Made by a program: the position numbers and the translations under genes
The notes under the pieces: model-generated
Database searches by the model: none
Told to the model about the DNA's origin: nothing
Seen by the model: only the letters and a program-made list of their open reading frames with translations
Shown here: piece after piece, positions 32,161 to 41,243 of the stretch
Layout: every line of letters begins with the position of its first letter
Position numbering within the stretch: position 1 is the stretch's first letter
Assembly: GCF_947489565.1 (NCBI RefSeq)
Contig: NZ_CANLEA010000008.1
Location: forward strand, 1-64,000
DNA length: 64,000 nt
Reading direction: 5' to 3'
DNA from: an uncultured Kordia sp.
GTDB taxonomy: Bacteria > Bacteroidota > Bacteroidia > Flavobacteriales > Flavobacteriaceae

Positions 32161-34467
32161 TTATAGCTGTTTCTCCTTCAACTTTTTCTTAGGAACTTCT
32201 TTTACTTCAATCACTTTCGGTACAACTTTCTTACTGTCCTTTGCCTTGTTCTTCGCTTTCGCTTTGTTCTTTGCTTTGTTCTTTGCTTTATTTTTAGTCT
32301 TGTTCTTGACCTTTATTTCCTTAACTGTTGGCTTTTTGGGAGCTGGTGGTGGCGGAGGTGGCGGAGCAATTTTTAAATCATAAGCAAAAATTGTGCGAAC
32401 TTCGGTAATGTTATTTTGTTTAAGAATTTGCTTTATTTTAGACTTTAAATCTGAAGCATTATCATCTTTAACATCATACACTATAGCAGCAGTTGGCTTT
32501 TTGTTTTTAACCGAAGAAGCTAGCGCTTTGACTTTAGCAGGAAGCATGTCAATTGATTTTATAACAACATCATTTACTGAAATCGCATGTTTTTTATTAA
32601 AACGTATCACGATATCATGAAGTTTAGCAATATTTCCTTCTTTAATAATGGTTCGTTTTATTGGCGCTGGCGGTGCTGGTGGAGGCGGAGGCAAGCGTAA
32701 TTCTTCTTCAGAAGATGAATTTCGAGTTGTAATATCATAAATATTATTTCTCTTTAAGACCGCTATGGTTTTTGAAATAAACTCTTTTGAAACAGTAATA
32801 TCGTAAACTAATGAAGCTGTGATTGACTTTTTAGGCTTCATTTTTGCAAGTTCGGATTTGATAAACTTATCTAAACTTTTGAATTTAAAAACATAATTAT
32901 CATTCAATAAAAATTGTTCGTTTTTATTGATGAGCAATACAATATCTTTTTGTACTGTTTTCTTTTCTGTTTCTTTAACAAAAGGTACTTCCATTTCATT
33001 TGGACCATTTTTGTCATTTACATAATGAATAGGCAATTCATTAATTTTTGAAAGCTCATGACGTACAGAGTTATTTTGAGTAGCACCAACTTTTTTCTTC
33101 TTTAAACTTGCATTGTTATGTTTTCCTTTTTTAAAATGTAAAACAGCACTTTTGCTTAGCGGACTTGCAAATTCTGTTGTTAATGTATTAAAACCTGATT
33201 CGGTATATAATTGCACTTGATACGATTGCGGAAAACGTTCGCTTCGTGCATTTTTATAAACAAAACTCTGCGTATAATATACAATATCATTGTTGGAAAT
33301 CTCTGTGTTGTTACTCACTTTTCCATCAATCCAAATGGCATATTTAGTGTGGTTTCTCCAATCGTTCAATTGTTTTTTATTGGGACGATTTACCTTTGGT
33401 TTAGATGGAGGAGGAATGAGCATTGCTTTTTCCTCAACACTCAATTGTGCATAGGTTTTGGTAACTTTATTTCCTTTTAAATCTTCAAAAATAAAAGTTG
33501 CATTTTTATAATAATCGGCTTTAGGATCTTGTTGAATGGTCTTTTTTATCGCTGGAATTTCTTTGATTTCAGCAGTCGTTTTTTGCGCAATTACTTTTGT
33601 GCTAAATAAAAATAGTGCACCTATAAAAACGGGAATCGTGAGCGTGGCAATTAGCCAGGCGCGTACACGAGTTGTATGTTTTGTCATCATTTGTAATCTC
33701 TTTTTAGTTACGGAAAAATTCAAATTACTGGCCAAGTATAAGTTGTGATTCCAATCGGCATTTGCTAATAATAAATGTTGATATGCTGGAATCTGTATGT
33801 TCGATTTTAATACAGCGTCATCTGCTAAAAACTCATGGTTGAGCTGTATGGCCTTTTTGTAATAAATAAGTAATGGATTGAACCAGAATACAATCTGAAT
33901 CAATTCAATTAAAATAATATCGAGCGAATGTTTTTGTGTCACATGCGCCAATTCGTGCGTGTATAATTCTTCTGCAATGTTTTGTGTATCATACGCTTCT
34001 TTCTTTAAAAATATATAGTGTAAAAACGTATGCGGTAACACATTTTCTTTCAGCAATACCAATGATGCTGTCTTGTAACGAACACGTACACTTTTAATAA
34101 TTTTATAGAAAATTTGATAGATATTTCTAACAAAGCGAAACAAGAACAATATATTTCCAATACTATACAAACTCAGCGTTACAAGAATCCAAACAGAAAT
34201 TGTAGTTGCTACTTGAATCTGCTCAGCTTCAAGACCCGTAAATTCACCAGTATTTGTATACTGTAAATTCACAGATGCGGTACTTTCGGTAAAAGGAATT
34301 TCTACCACGGTTTCCATAGTAATCAATGGAACCATCAGCGCGAAACACAATCCGAAAAGCAAATAATACCTGTTAAACACATACATGCGTTCACGTTCTA
34401 GCAATACTTTGTAAACTAGTAATACCAGCGCTAAGCACAATCCTGATTTGATGATATACGCGATCAT
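32161..34467 (-). CDS. M56-family BlaR1-like membrane protein with Pro-rich and Lys-rich tail
   Basis: 768 aa, long for the family. Membrane helices occur in residues 5-55, 90-110 and near 275-295. The zinc motif is HELAH (H171, E172, H175) with NHEFLADDAV downstream. A periplasmic part follows: the YAIWIDGKVSNN segment and a FPQSYQVQLYTESG strand are shared with the next M56 protein. Two LP/P-rich stretches (LRLPPPPPAPPAP; IAPPPPPPPAPKKP) flank repeated units, and the C-terminus ends in tandem KNKAK repeats, strongly basic. It is downstream of the blaI-2 and M56 genes, likely in one operon. The tail may bind cell wall or an acidic partner. Confidence 0.85.
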   Translation of the reverse strand: MIAYIIKSGLCLALVLLVYKVLLERERMYVFNRYYLLFGLCFALMVPLITMETVVEIPFTESTASVNLQYTNTGEFTGLEAEQIQVATTISVWILVTLSLYSIGNILFLFRFVRNIYQIFYKIIKSVRVRYKTASLVLLKENVLPHTFLHYIFLKKEAYDTQNIAEELYTHELAHVTQKHSLDIILIELIQIVFWFNPLLIYYKKAIQLNHEFLADDAVLKSNIQIPAYQHLLLANADWNHNLYLASNLNFSVTKKRLQMMTKHTTRVRAWLIATLTIPVFIGALFLFSTKVIAQKTTAEIKEIPAIKKTIQQDPKADYYKNATFIFEDLKGNKVTKTYAQLSVEEKAMLIPPPSKPKVNRPNKKQLNDWRNHTKYAIWIDGKVSNNTEISNNDIVYYTQSFVYKNARSERFPQSYQVQLYTESGFNTLTTEFASPLSKSAVLHFKKGKHNNASLKKKKVGATQNNSVRHELSKINELPIHYVNDKNGPNEMEVPFVKETEKKTVQKDIVLLINKNEQFLLNDNYVFKFKSLDKFIKSELAKMKPKKSITASLVYDITVSKEFISKTIAVLKRNNIYDITTRNSSSEEELRLPPPPPAPPAPIKRTIIKEGNIAKLHDIVIRFNKKHAISVNDVVIKSIDMLPAKVKALASSVKNKKPTAAIVYDVKDDNASDLKSKIKQILKQNNITEVRTIFAYDLKIAPPPPPPPAPKKPTVKEIKVKNKTKNKAKNKAKNKAKAKNKAKDSKKVVPKVIEVKEVPKKKLKEKQL

Positions 34468-34489
34468 GAGTTTGTATTTTAATTAGAAA

Positions 34490-35956
34490 TTACTGTTTAA
34501 ATTTTCTATTTACTTTTTTAATATTTTCAAAGGACATTGCCTCTGTTCCAACATATTTTTGTTGTTGTTCCCCATACTTTTTGGCCTTGTAATAGTCGTG
34601 TGTATAAAACATACACCAAAAAGGTTGTGGATATTTCTCAGAACGACCAGTTTTGGTAATGGTCATTGGAGCGCTGTAAGAAGCAAAATCGGTGCGTTTA
34701 TAATTTGCCAATTCCGCATTATCTACAGATTCTCCATCAATCCAAATGGCGTACACTTTTTTATTCAAATACTTTTTCAATTCTGCATTTGATGGTGTTC
34801 TTTTCTCCATTGGTTTAGGCATGAAGAACATAAAACGTAGCTCTTTAGAGTTCTTTTCTGCTTCGGTAAATTCCTCATATTTTTTATCAAATATTGGATG
34901 TTCTCCAACAATGGTGTCTTTGTACTGAATGCCGTTTTTATAACGAACAAATCGTACACCTTCAAAATAGGAGCTAGGTGTTACCTTTCCTTTTTTTGTG
35001 GTTGTTTTGACTGTATGAGTTTGCTTTATCGCTGTTTTCTGTATTGGTTCTATGTGCTTTATCGCTTGTTCTTTTCCCTCTTTTTCTTGTAAGATGGTTT
35101 CTCTGGAACTAAAACTGTATAATGTAAAAGCAACGACAGGAATCAACAGTAAACTACGCAGCAATAGCGCTCGTTTTGATGTATATGATTTCATGATTGT
35201 AAATCTTTTTTTTATAGATGAATGATTAATGGCATTTGCCAAACTTCCTACGGTTGAACGTGAAGAAAAACTCAATAAAATTTCTTGATATATAGAAGGT
35301 TGTACTCCTTTGTATAAAACGCCTTGATCTGCCAGGAACTCATGATTTAATTTGATAGAAGTTTTTGCGATGTATAGCAACGGATTGAACCATAATACTA
35401 CTTGCAAAGCTTCTACGAGAATGATATCGATAGAATGCCTTTGTTTTGCATGCGTTTCTTCATGCCAAACGACTTCTTTTGGAATGTGTTGCTGTTCGAA
35501 TGTCTGTTTGTTGAAAAAGATATACTTCAAAAAAGTATGTGGTGTTACTTTTTCATTCATTAAAACATACGTAACATCTTTATTTGAATGCTTGGGATTT
35601 TGCTGCACTTTGACAATCATGCTCCACAAGTTTCGAATAAATTTACTTCCAAAAAGCAGCAATCCAATACTATATACACTCCAGGCAATAACATTCCAAT
35701 AATTTACATTTGTTACTTCCAATGAGTTATGTAAAGGAACTTCTGCCACTGCAAAATTTACAGGAATAGCCGTAGTTGTTACAATAGTTTCAACATAGGT
35801 TGTAAACGTAATGCATGGAATACCAAACGCCAGTACCAAACTTGCCAATAAATAATAACGCTTGAATACATGCGCCGTTTCTTTTTCAAGAAAAAGCTTG
35901 TAAAACGCTAAAAGTATAGCCAGAATTGCACTAAATTTTAGAATGTATAGTAGCAT
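34490..35956 (-). CDS. M56-family BlaR1-like membrane protein
   Basis: 488 aa. The zinc motif is HEETH (H165, E166, H169) with NHEFLADQGV downstream. Membrane helices lie at about 5-20, 35-55, 85-105 and 265-285. The periplasmic C-terminal part has the KVYAIWIDGESVDN and SEKYPQPFWCMFYTHDY segments shared with the neighbour at 32161, plus a DTIVGEHPIF segment. It starts 3 bp after the blaI-2 stop, so repressor and sensor-protease are coupled. The signal it detects is unknown. Confidence 0.9.
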   Translation of the reverse strand: MLLYILKFSAILAILLAFYKLFLEKETAHVFKRYYLLASLVLAFGIPCITFTTYVETIVTTTAIPVNFAVAEVPLHNSLEVTNVNYWNVIAWSVYSIGLLLFGSKFIRNLWSMIVKVQQNPKHSNKDVTYVLMNEKVTPHTFLKYIFFNKQTFEQQHIPKEVVWHEETHAKQRHSIDIILVEALQVVLWFNPLLYIAKTSIKLNHEFLADQGVLYKGVQPSIYQEILLSFSSRSTVGSLANAINHSSIKKRFTIMKSYTSKRALLLRSLLLIPVVAFTLYSFSSRETILQEKEGKEQAIKHIEPIQKTAIKQTHTVKTTTKKGKVTPSSYFEGVRFVRYKNGIQYKDTIVGEHPIFDKKYEEFTEAEKNSKELRFMFFMPKPMEKRTPSNAELKKYLNKKVYAIWIDGESVDNAELANYKRTDFASYSAPMTITKTGRSEKYPQPFWCMFYTHDYYKAKKYGEQQQKYVGTEAMSFENIKKVNRKFKQ

Positions 35957-35959
35957 TAT

Positions 35960-36325
35960 TTACTTCTTTTTAATTTCGTTATCGATAAGCTTTCTTAAGT
36001 CTTCAAGCTCTTCTTTGGTCAAATTTGTCTCTTTGGTAAAGAAAGAAGCAAACTGAGAAGCGCTATCGTTAAAAAAGTTTTTGATGAGTCCATTGACATG
36101 TTTGGAGAAATAATCTGCTTTTTTGATTAATGGATAATATTCCCTTGATTTTCCAAACGTTTTATAGGAAACGTATCCTTTATCAGTCATACGTTTCAAT
36201 AAAGTAGCAATGGTGGTTGTTGCAGGTTTTGGTTCAGGATACTGTTCCAAAATATCTTTCATGAATGCTTTTTCAAGCTTCCATAAATGCTGCATCAATT
36301 GTTCTTCTGTTTTTGATAGTTTCAC
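35960..36325 (-). CDS. BlaI/MecI/CopY-family transcriptional repressor
   Basis: 121 aa. Family core: LSKTEEQLMQHLWKLEKAFMKDIL, then TTTIATLLKRMTDKGYVSYKTFGKSREYYPL with the winged helix; the C-terminal dimer helix is KETNLTKEELEDLRKLID. It is the first gene of the leftward BlaI-M56-M56 operon. Two identical TCTACAAATGTAGA dyads at 36435-36476 lie upstream and match the promoter boxes. Their core TACA-N2-TGTA resembles the known BlaI/MecI operator, so autorepression is well supported. The first BlaI of this window faces a different dyad sequence. Confidence 0.92.
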   Translation of the reverse strand: MKLSKTEEQLMQHLWKLEKAFMKDILEQYPEPKPATTTIATLLKRMTDKGYVSYKTFGKSREYYPLIKKADYFSKHVNGLIKNFFNDSASQFASFFTKETNLTKEELEDLRKLIDNEIKKK

Positions 36326-36434
36326 ACGTCAAAATTTTAAGTATTGTTTTGATTGTTTGTAAAAAGAAACGCCATTATTTCGGTCGACATCAAAATAAAA
36401 ACAGTTCATTTTACACCAATCACTGTAATATTAC

Positions 36435-36476
36435 TCTACAAATGTAGAATATAAATTTTAATTCTACAAATGTAGA
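36435..36476 (-). promoter_or_regulatory. Promoter with BlaI-type operators built into both boxes
   Basis: The dyad TCTACAAATGTAGA occurs at 36435-36448 and 36463-36476. Read leftward, the second contains TTTG (36470-36467) and the first contains TACATTTG (36446-36439). The spacer is 20 nt, the Bacteroidota consensus. A repressor bound at either dyad would mask a promoter box. The leader to the blaI start is about 105 nt. Confidence 0.75.
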
Positions 36477-36479
36477 GGT

Positions 36480-37004
36480 AGAATATTTTCTGAATTTGTG
36501 CTGTCACGATTTTTTTAGGGTTTAGCACTTTGGTAGAAATTTCTATTTTGTGTAGTCCTAGGTGTTAAGGATAAAAGTGGCATCCTTTTTTAAAAAAGAG
36601 ATAGCTAAAAGCTATACCTATTGACTTTTTAGGTTGTTCATATTAAAAATGCTTCAATCCCAGTATTCGTATGTATTTTTCTTATTTTGAAAACACAAAT
36701 TATATATTCGTTTAAACACACCGCAACTTTGTAAATATTTAAGAGGTATTGGAACATTATGTGAAAAAGCATTAAAGCACATTTCACGCTAATCATTACT
36801 ATTTAACTTAGTAGTTGATTCGTTTAGGTACTTACCAGAGTTAAGAACTTGAATTAATTCAAGATAATTACATATCTAAAAAAGTATTTTTGACAATCAA
36901 GATTATTAATTAGAACTGCTTAATGTAAATTATCAGTATATACAGAAAGAATGTAAACGAATAAAATAAGTATCTTATACTTTTAAGTATAAGAAATAAT
37001 TAAA
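36480..37004. other. Intergenic region with no gene seen
   Basis: About 525 bp between the blaI-2 control region and the first Crp/Fnr-like gene. I see no plausible ORF, RNA or repeat. A few A/T-rich stretches are compatible with a promoter for the gene at 37005, but no clear TAnnTTTG box was found. Confidence 0.6.
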
Positions 37005-37568
37005 ATGGAAGACTTTTTAAAACACCTAAATAAACTATCCACACTTAACAAAGAAGAAATAGTTTTATTAACGAATATAGTCGAAGAAAAAAAATATTTG
37101 AGAGGAGAAGAGGTGTTAAAGATGCACCAGATTAATAAAAAATTATATTTTGTAAATGATGGTTTAGTAAAAATTTCCTTTTTTAATGAAGATAAAGAAT
37201 TTGTGATGAATTTTTTTGACAAACACCATTTCTGTGCTGTTCTAGATAGTTTACTGACCAAGCAACCTTCTCAATACAAAATAATTGCCATTCAAAATAC
37301 CTCATTAATTGAAATTGATTATTATCAGTTAGAAAAATTAGCCGCCGAACATCTTTCTTTTGAAAAAATAACATCATCATTGTTGTCAATTGCAACTGGT
37401 AAAATGATGAGTAGAGTACGTGAACTACTTGAAAGCGATGCTAGTGAAAGATATTCAAATTTTTTAAAGAACAAGAGTCACTTAATTAATCAAGTTAGTT
37501 TAAAGGATTTATCTGCTTATTTTGGTATTTCTCAAGTTTCACTAAGCAGAATAAGAGCTAAGAAGTAA
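37005..37568 (+). CDS. Crp/Fnr-family transcriptional regulator
   Basis: 187 aa. The N-terminal 115 residues are a cyclic-nucleotide-binding-type beta-barrel (YLRGEEVLKMHQINKKLYFVNDGLVKISF). A long dimer helix follows, and the C-terminal HTH is SLKDLSAYFGISQVSLSRIRAK. No FNR-type four-cysteine cluster is present. The phosphate-binding loop is not conserved, so the effector may not be cAMP. A DoxX-like gene follows after 75 bp, a second such regulator at 38185 and an RND operon beyond. It may control one of these. Confidence 0.85.
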   Translation: MEDFLKHLNKLSTLNKEEIVLLTNIVEEKKYLRGEEVLKMHQINKKLYFVNDGLVKISFFNEDKEFVMNFFDKHHFCAVLDSLLTKQPSQYKIIAIQNTSLIEIDYYQLEKLAAEHLSFEKITSSLLSIATGKMMSRVRELLESDASERYSNFLKNKSHLINQVSLKDLSAYFGISQVSLSRIRAKK

Positions 37569-37643
37569 TTATTTAACATTTGTTAAAAGAACTGTTTTTT
37601 AACAACCATATCTTTAAAGTTCATTTTTAATCCCTAATAAATC

Positions 37644-38063
37644 ATGAATCTAAACATTACATCAAGAACATATGGTTGCTATTTTATGTTTCTTATAATG
37701 ATGCTTTCCGCATCTTTTAAGCTATTCTATTATGGACCGTCGGTTCATTTTTATGTGTATCCTTTGCCTGAAGTATTTTTAAAATCAGTTCCTTATATTG
37801 AATTACTTGGTGGAATCTTGTATTTAATTGGTACAAAAAAAATGATATTTAGAGTTTACGGAGGTCTCGTTATAATACCAACATTAATAGGTGCTGTAGC
37901 TTCGCATATTGCTTTTGGATGGTTTAACTTCATGGATGGCATTAGCGAACCTTTTTATTTTACATTACCGTCTTTTACTTTCTTATGTGTAGCCATTTGG
38001 GTTTCTTACAATCCAATTAAAGAGTTTGTAAAATCAAAGTTTAAAAAAAGCTTAGCTGAATGA
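37644..38063 (+). CDS. DoxX-like four-helix membrane protein
   Basis: 139 aa. Four membrane helices (about residues 10-28, 45-65, 70-90 and 105-125) form most of the protein. The segment VPYIELLGGILYLIGTKKMIFRVYGGLVI resembles DoxX-like proteins. The tail is basic (KSKFKKS). Such proteins are linked with quinone redox or efflux-associated roles, but the function is not clear. It ends in a strong terminator at 38085-38119, and is probably co-transcribed with the upstream Crp/Fnr-like gene. Confidence 0.6.
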   Translation: MNLNITSRTYGCYFMFLIMMLSASFKLFYYGPSVHFYVYPLPEVFLKSVPYIELLGGILYLIGTKKMIFRVYGGLVIIPTLIGAVASHIAFGWFNFMDGISEPFYFTLPSFTFLCVAIWVSYNPIKEFVKSKFKKSLAE

Positions 38064-38084
38064 CATATAATTCAATTACTCAAT

Positions 38085-38119
38085 AAAAGCGGTTCGTGTT
38101 TTAACACAAGCTGCTTTTT
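38085..38119 (+). terminator. Intrinsic terminator after the DoxX-like gene
   Basis: A 15-position stem starting AAAAGCGG and ending AGCTGCTTTTT, with loop TTTA, two G-T wobbles and one mismatch, followed by T residues. Confidence 0.75.
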
Positions 38120-38184
38120 ATTTTACTAATTACTTCTACACGAATAAAATATTATTTAAGATTAATCCCCTAACTTATAGTATC

Positions 38185-38772
38185 ATGTTAAATGCATTTA
38201 GAAAAAAAATTGAAAAACATACGCCAATTAGTGATGAACAATGGGAACACATAAAAAAAGATTGTTCAGTTATGAATGTGAAAAAAAAAGAAGTTCTTAT
38301 TAAATATGCAGAAATGAATAAAAATCTGTTTTTTATCGTTTCTGGAAGTTTTGAGATTTCACTAGTATCAAAGAATGGAGAATCAAAAACGGTTTGGTTT
38401 TTTTTAGATGACTTATTTAATATAATATGCTGTTTAGATAGTATTTTTTTGGAAGAACTTACCAAATATGAAGTCACAGCTATTGAAGATGCTACAATTA
38501 TTAAGTTTTCATACAGCAGTATAGAATCTTGGGCAAACACGTATCCACATTTGAATGAATTTATAAGAAGAGATGTGCTCAATGATTTAGTAATTCTATT
38601 TGAAATTAGAAATCATATGTCTTCACATACTCCAATAGAATTCATTATGTACTTAAAAGAAAAGTTTCCAATTATATTACATAGAATCCCTGATAAAAAC
38701 ATTGCTAGACTAATGGGAATTACGCCAGAATGGTATAGTAAAATGCAAAAAAAATTAGCCGACTTGAATTAA
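38185..38772 (+). CDS. Crp/Fnr-family transcriptional regulator, second copy
   Basis: 195 aa. The barrel domain (KKEVLIKYAEMNKNLFFIVSGSFEISLV) is followed by a helix and a C-terminal HTH (DKNIARLMGITPEWYSKMQKKL). It shares the layout but little sequence with the regulator at 37005. The cAMP-loop residues are not evident. It lies about 110 bp upstream of the RND efflux operon in the same direction, so it is the best candidate local regulator. Confidence 0.82.
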   Translation: MLNAFRKKIEKHTPISDEQWEHIKKDCSVMNVKKKEVLIKYAEMNKNLFFIVSGSFEISLVSKNGESKTVWFFLDDLFNIICCLDSIFLEELTKYEVTAIEDATIIKFSYSSIESWANTYPHLNEFIRRDVLNDLVILFEIRNHMSSHTPIEFIMYLKEKFPIILHRIPDKNIARLMGITPEWYSKMQKKLADLN

Positions 38773-38880
38773 TTCAATCGATTTGAAATTTACGCAGTTT
38801 ACTTTAGCCATATATTTTTAGTATTAGAAAAAGAGTTCAAAATACTATATAAAATTAAATAACGGCTAACCATTAGTGGA

Positions 38881-41223
38881 ATGAATAAACAACTGCTCCT
38901 TTTCATTTTTTTATTACTATCTATTACAAGTTTTGCACAAAAAACAAACTATAACATTGGCATTCTTTTAGATAAAAGAACGGAAAAAATTGACACTATT
39001 TTAGTTGAACTACAAAAGCAAATTAAAGCAGTAGTTGGGGAAGATGCAGTTATCAATTTTTCAGATGCTTCTATGCTAGTAAATGATTTTAATATACAAA
39101 AGGCAGAAGATAATTACAAGCTACTTCTTACAAATGATACAGATATCATATTGGCTTTTGGAGGTATAAACAACAAAATTGTCAATAATCAAACCAACTA
39201 TGTAAAACCCACTATTTTATTTGGGGCAGTCAATAAAGATTTTCATAACATTAATTTTTCAAAAAAGACTTCGGGAATTGAAAATTTCACGTATCTGATT
39301 GAATCTAAATCTTTTCTTGACGATATTAAAACATTCAAAGAACTCACAGACTTTAAAAAGCTAGGTATTATCATTGATCGTCCTTTAGTAGATCAATTTT
39401 CGCTAAAAGAATCATTCGATATAGCATTAAAAAAACTAGATGCTAATTATAAATTGATACCGTTTGATACTATTACAGATATCACTTCTAGTCTTACCGA
39501 TGTTGATGCTGTTTATTTAGGAGGAGGATTTTACCTAAGTGATGCAGATTTAACTTCATTAGCTCAAAACTTAATTCAAAAAAAAATACCCTCTTTTACA
39601 AATCTGGGGATAGATTATGTCCAAAATGGATTCATGGCAACTAATGAATCTAACGAAAATTCTAAACAATTAATGCGACGTATAGCGCTTTCTATAGAAG
39701 GGTTTGTTAATGGGAAATCGCTATCCGAAATGCCCGTTTTTGTTGAGTATAATCCACGCCTTACCATTAATTATAATACAGCCGAACAAGTTGGTGTGCC
39801 TATAAAATATAGTTTAATTAATGACACAGATTTTGTTGGGGAATTTAAAAACGTATTGTCAAAAAAAACATATACTATTTTAGAAGTCATTGACGATGCC
39901 TTAAACAAAAATTTATCCTTACAAGCACAAAAAAAAGATATAGATCTCTCTAATCAAGATGTAAAACTTGCCAAAAGTAATTATCTGCCTAGCCTAACAG
40001 CTTCTGGTAGTGGTACCTATGTTGACCCAAATTTAGCCGAAGTGAGTTTAGGGCAAAATCCTGAATTCTCTACTTCGGGTAATATAACTTTACAACAAAC
40101 CATTTTTTCTGAAGCAGCGAATGCTAACATCACAATTCAGAAAAAATTACAAAAAGCACAACAAGAAAATTTTAATGCATCAGAATTAGATATCGTTTTT
40201 AATGCGTCCAATGCATATTTTAATGTGTTGATTTTGAAAGCGAACGTACAAATTCAATTAAGAAATCTTAATTTAACCAAAAGCAACTTGCAAATTGCAC
40301 AGCAAAACTTTGACGCAGGTCAATCAGGGAAATCAGATGTGCTTCGATTTCGTAGTCAGATGGCTCAAAACACACAATCTATGGTTGAATCTATCAATCA
40401 ATTAGAGCAAAGTTATGTAGCCTTAAATCAAGTTATAAATAATCCTGTAAAAACTGAAATTGATGTTGAAGATGTAACGCTTAATAATGAGGTGTTTAAA
40501 GAATATAATTATGATTTACTTGTAAATTTATTAGATGATCCTACCTCACGCGAACCCTTTATTGATTTTTTAGTTGAAGAAGCTAAAAACAATGCGCCCG
40601 AACTTAAATCTTTAGGTTACAATCTTGAAGCTGTTGAGCGTAATTTAAAACTTAATTCAAACGGTCGCTTCTTGCCAACCGTTGCTTTACAAGGTCAATA
40701 CAACTCAACATTTAATCGAAGCGGAGCTGGTAGCGAGCCGCCTCAAGGTTTTTCTTTGGTTGATAATAGTTATAATGTTGGTGTTAATGTATCCATTCCA
40801 ATATTCAATCAAAATAAAACGAATATAAATCGCCAAACTGCCTCTATTCAAAAAGACCAATTAAACATTAACAAGGAGAATATAGAGTTAGCAATTGCCA
40901 GTAACATACGCACAGCAGTTTACAATGTTGCCAACCAAATATCTAATATTGAACTTTCTAAAGTATCAGAAGAAACAGCTAAAGAAGCCTTAGAGCTTAC
41001 ACAAGTTTCATACGCTAATGGAGCTGTAAATATCATTCAGTTAATTGATGCTCAAAATAATTACCTCAATGCGCAACAAGCCAGAACTACTGCTGCATAC
41101 AGCTTTTTAATTAATGCCTTACAACTAGAACGCTTTTTAGGATCTTATTTCTTATTGAATACAAAGGAAAAGAATACCCAATTCACACAACGATTTTTAG
41201 AATACTTAAGCAAGAGAAATTAA
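38881..41223 (+). CDS. TolC-like outer-membrane efflux protein with N-terminal substrate-binding-like domain
   Basis: 780 aa, against roughly 450 for a normal TolC. Signal peptide NKQLLLFIFLLLSITSFAQ. Residues about 22-320 look like an ABC-transporter substrate-binding protein (NIGILLDKRTEKIDTILVELQ, LGIIIDRP, DVDAVYLGGGFYLSDADL, GFMATNESN), a periplasmic type I fold. Residues 335-775 are the two OEP repeats with long helices (for example ILEVIDDALNKNLSLQAQKKDI and YANGAVNIIQLIDAQNNYLNAQ). It is the outer duct of the RND system encoded downstream. The added domain may capture substrate from the periplasm or control opening. Confidence 0.85.
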   Translation: MNKQLLLFIFLLLSITSFAQKTNYNIGILLDKRTEKIDTILVELQKQIKAVVGEDAVINFSDASMLVNDFNIQKAEDNYKLLLTNDTDIILAFGGINNKIVNNQTNYVKPTILFGAVNKDFHNINFSKKTSGIENFTYLIESKSFLDDIKTFKELTDFKKLGIIIDRPLVDQFSLKESFDIALKKLDANYKLIPFDTITDITSSLTDVDAVYLGGGFYLSDADLTSLAQNLIQKKIPSFTNLGIDYVQNGFMATNESNENSKQLMRRIALSIEGFVNGKSLSEMPVFVEYNPRLTINYNTAEQVGVPIKYSLINDTDFVGEFKNVLSKKTYTILEVIDDALNKNLSLQAQKKDIDLSNQDVKLAKSNYLPSLTASGSGTYVDPNLAEVSLGQNPEFSTSGNITLQQTIFSEAANANITIQKKLQKAQQENFNASELDIVFNASNAYFNVLILKANVQIQLRNLNLTKSNLQIAQQNFDAGQSGKSDVLRFRSQMAQNTQSMVESINQLEQSYVALNQVINNPVKTEIDVEDVTLNNEVFKEYNYDLLVNLLDDPTSREPFIDFLVEEAKNNAPELKSLGYNLEAVERNLKLNSNGRFLPTVALQGQYNSTFNRSGAGSEPPQGFSLVDNSYNVGVNVSIPIFNQNKTNINRQTASIQKDQLNINKENIELAIASNIRTAVYNVANQISNIELSKVSEETAKEALELTQVSYANGAVNIIQLIDAQNNYLNAQQARTTAAYSFLINALQLERFLGSYFLLNTKEKNTQFTQRFLEYLSKRN

Positions 41224-41243
41224 TCTAAACATACGATAGCACA

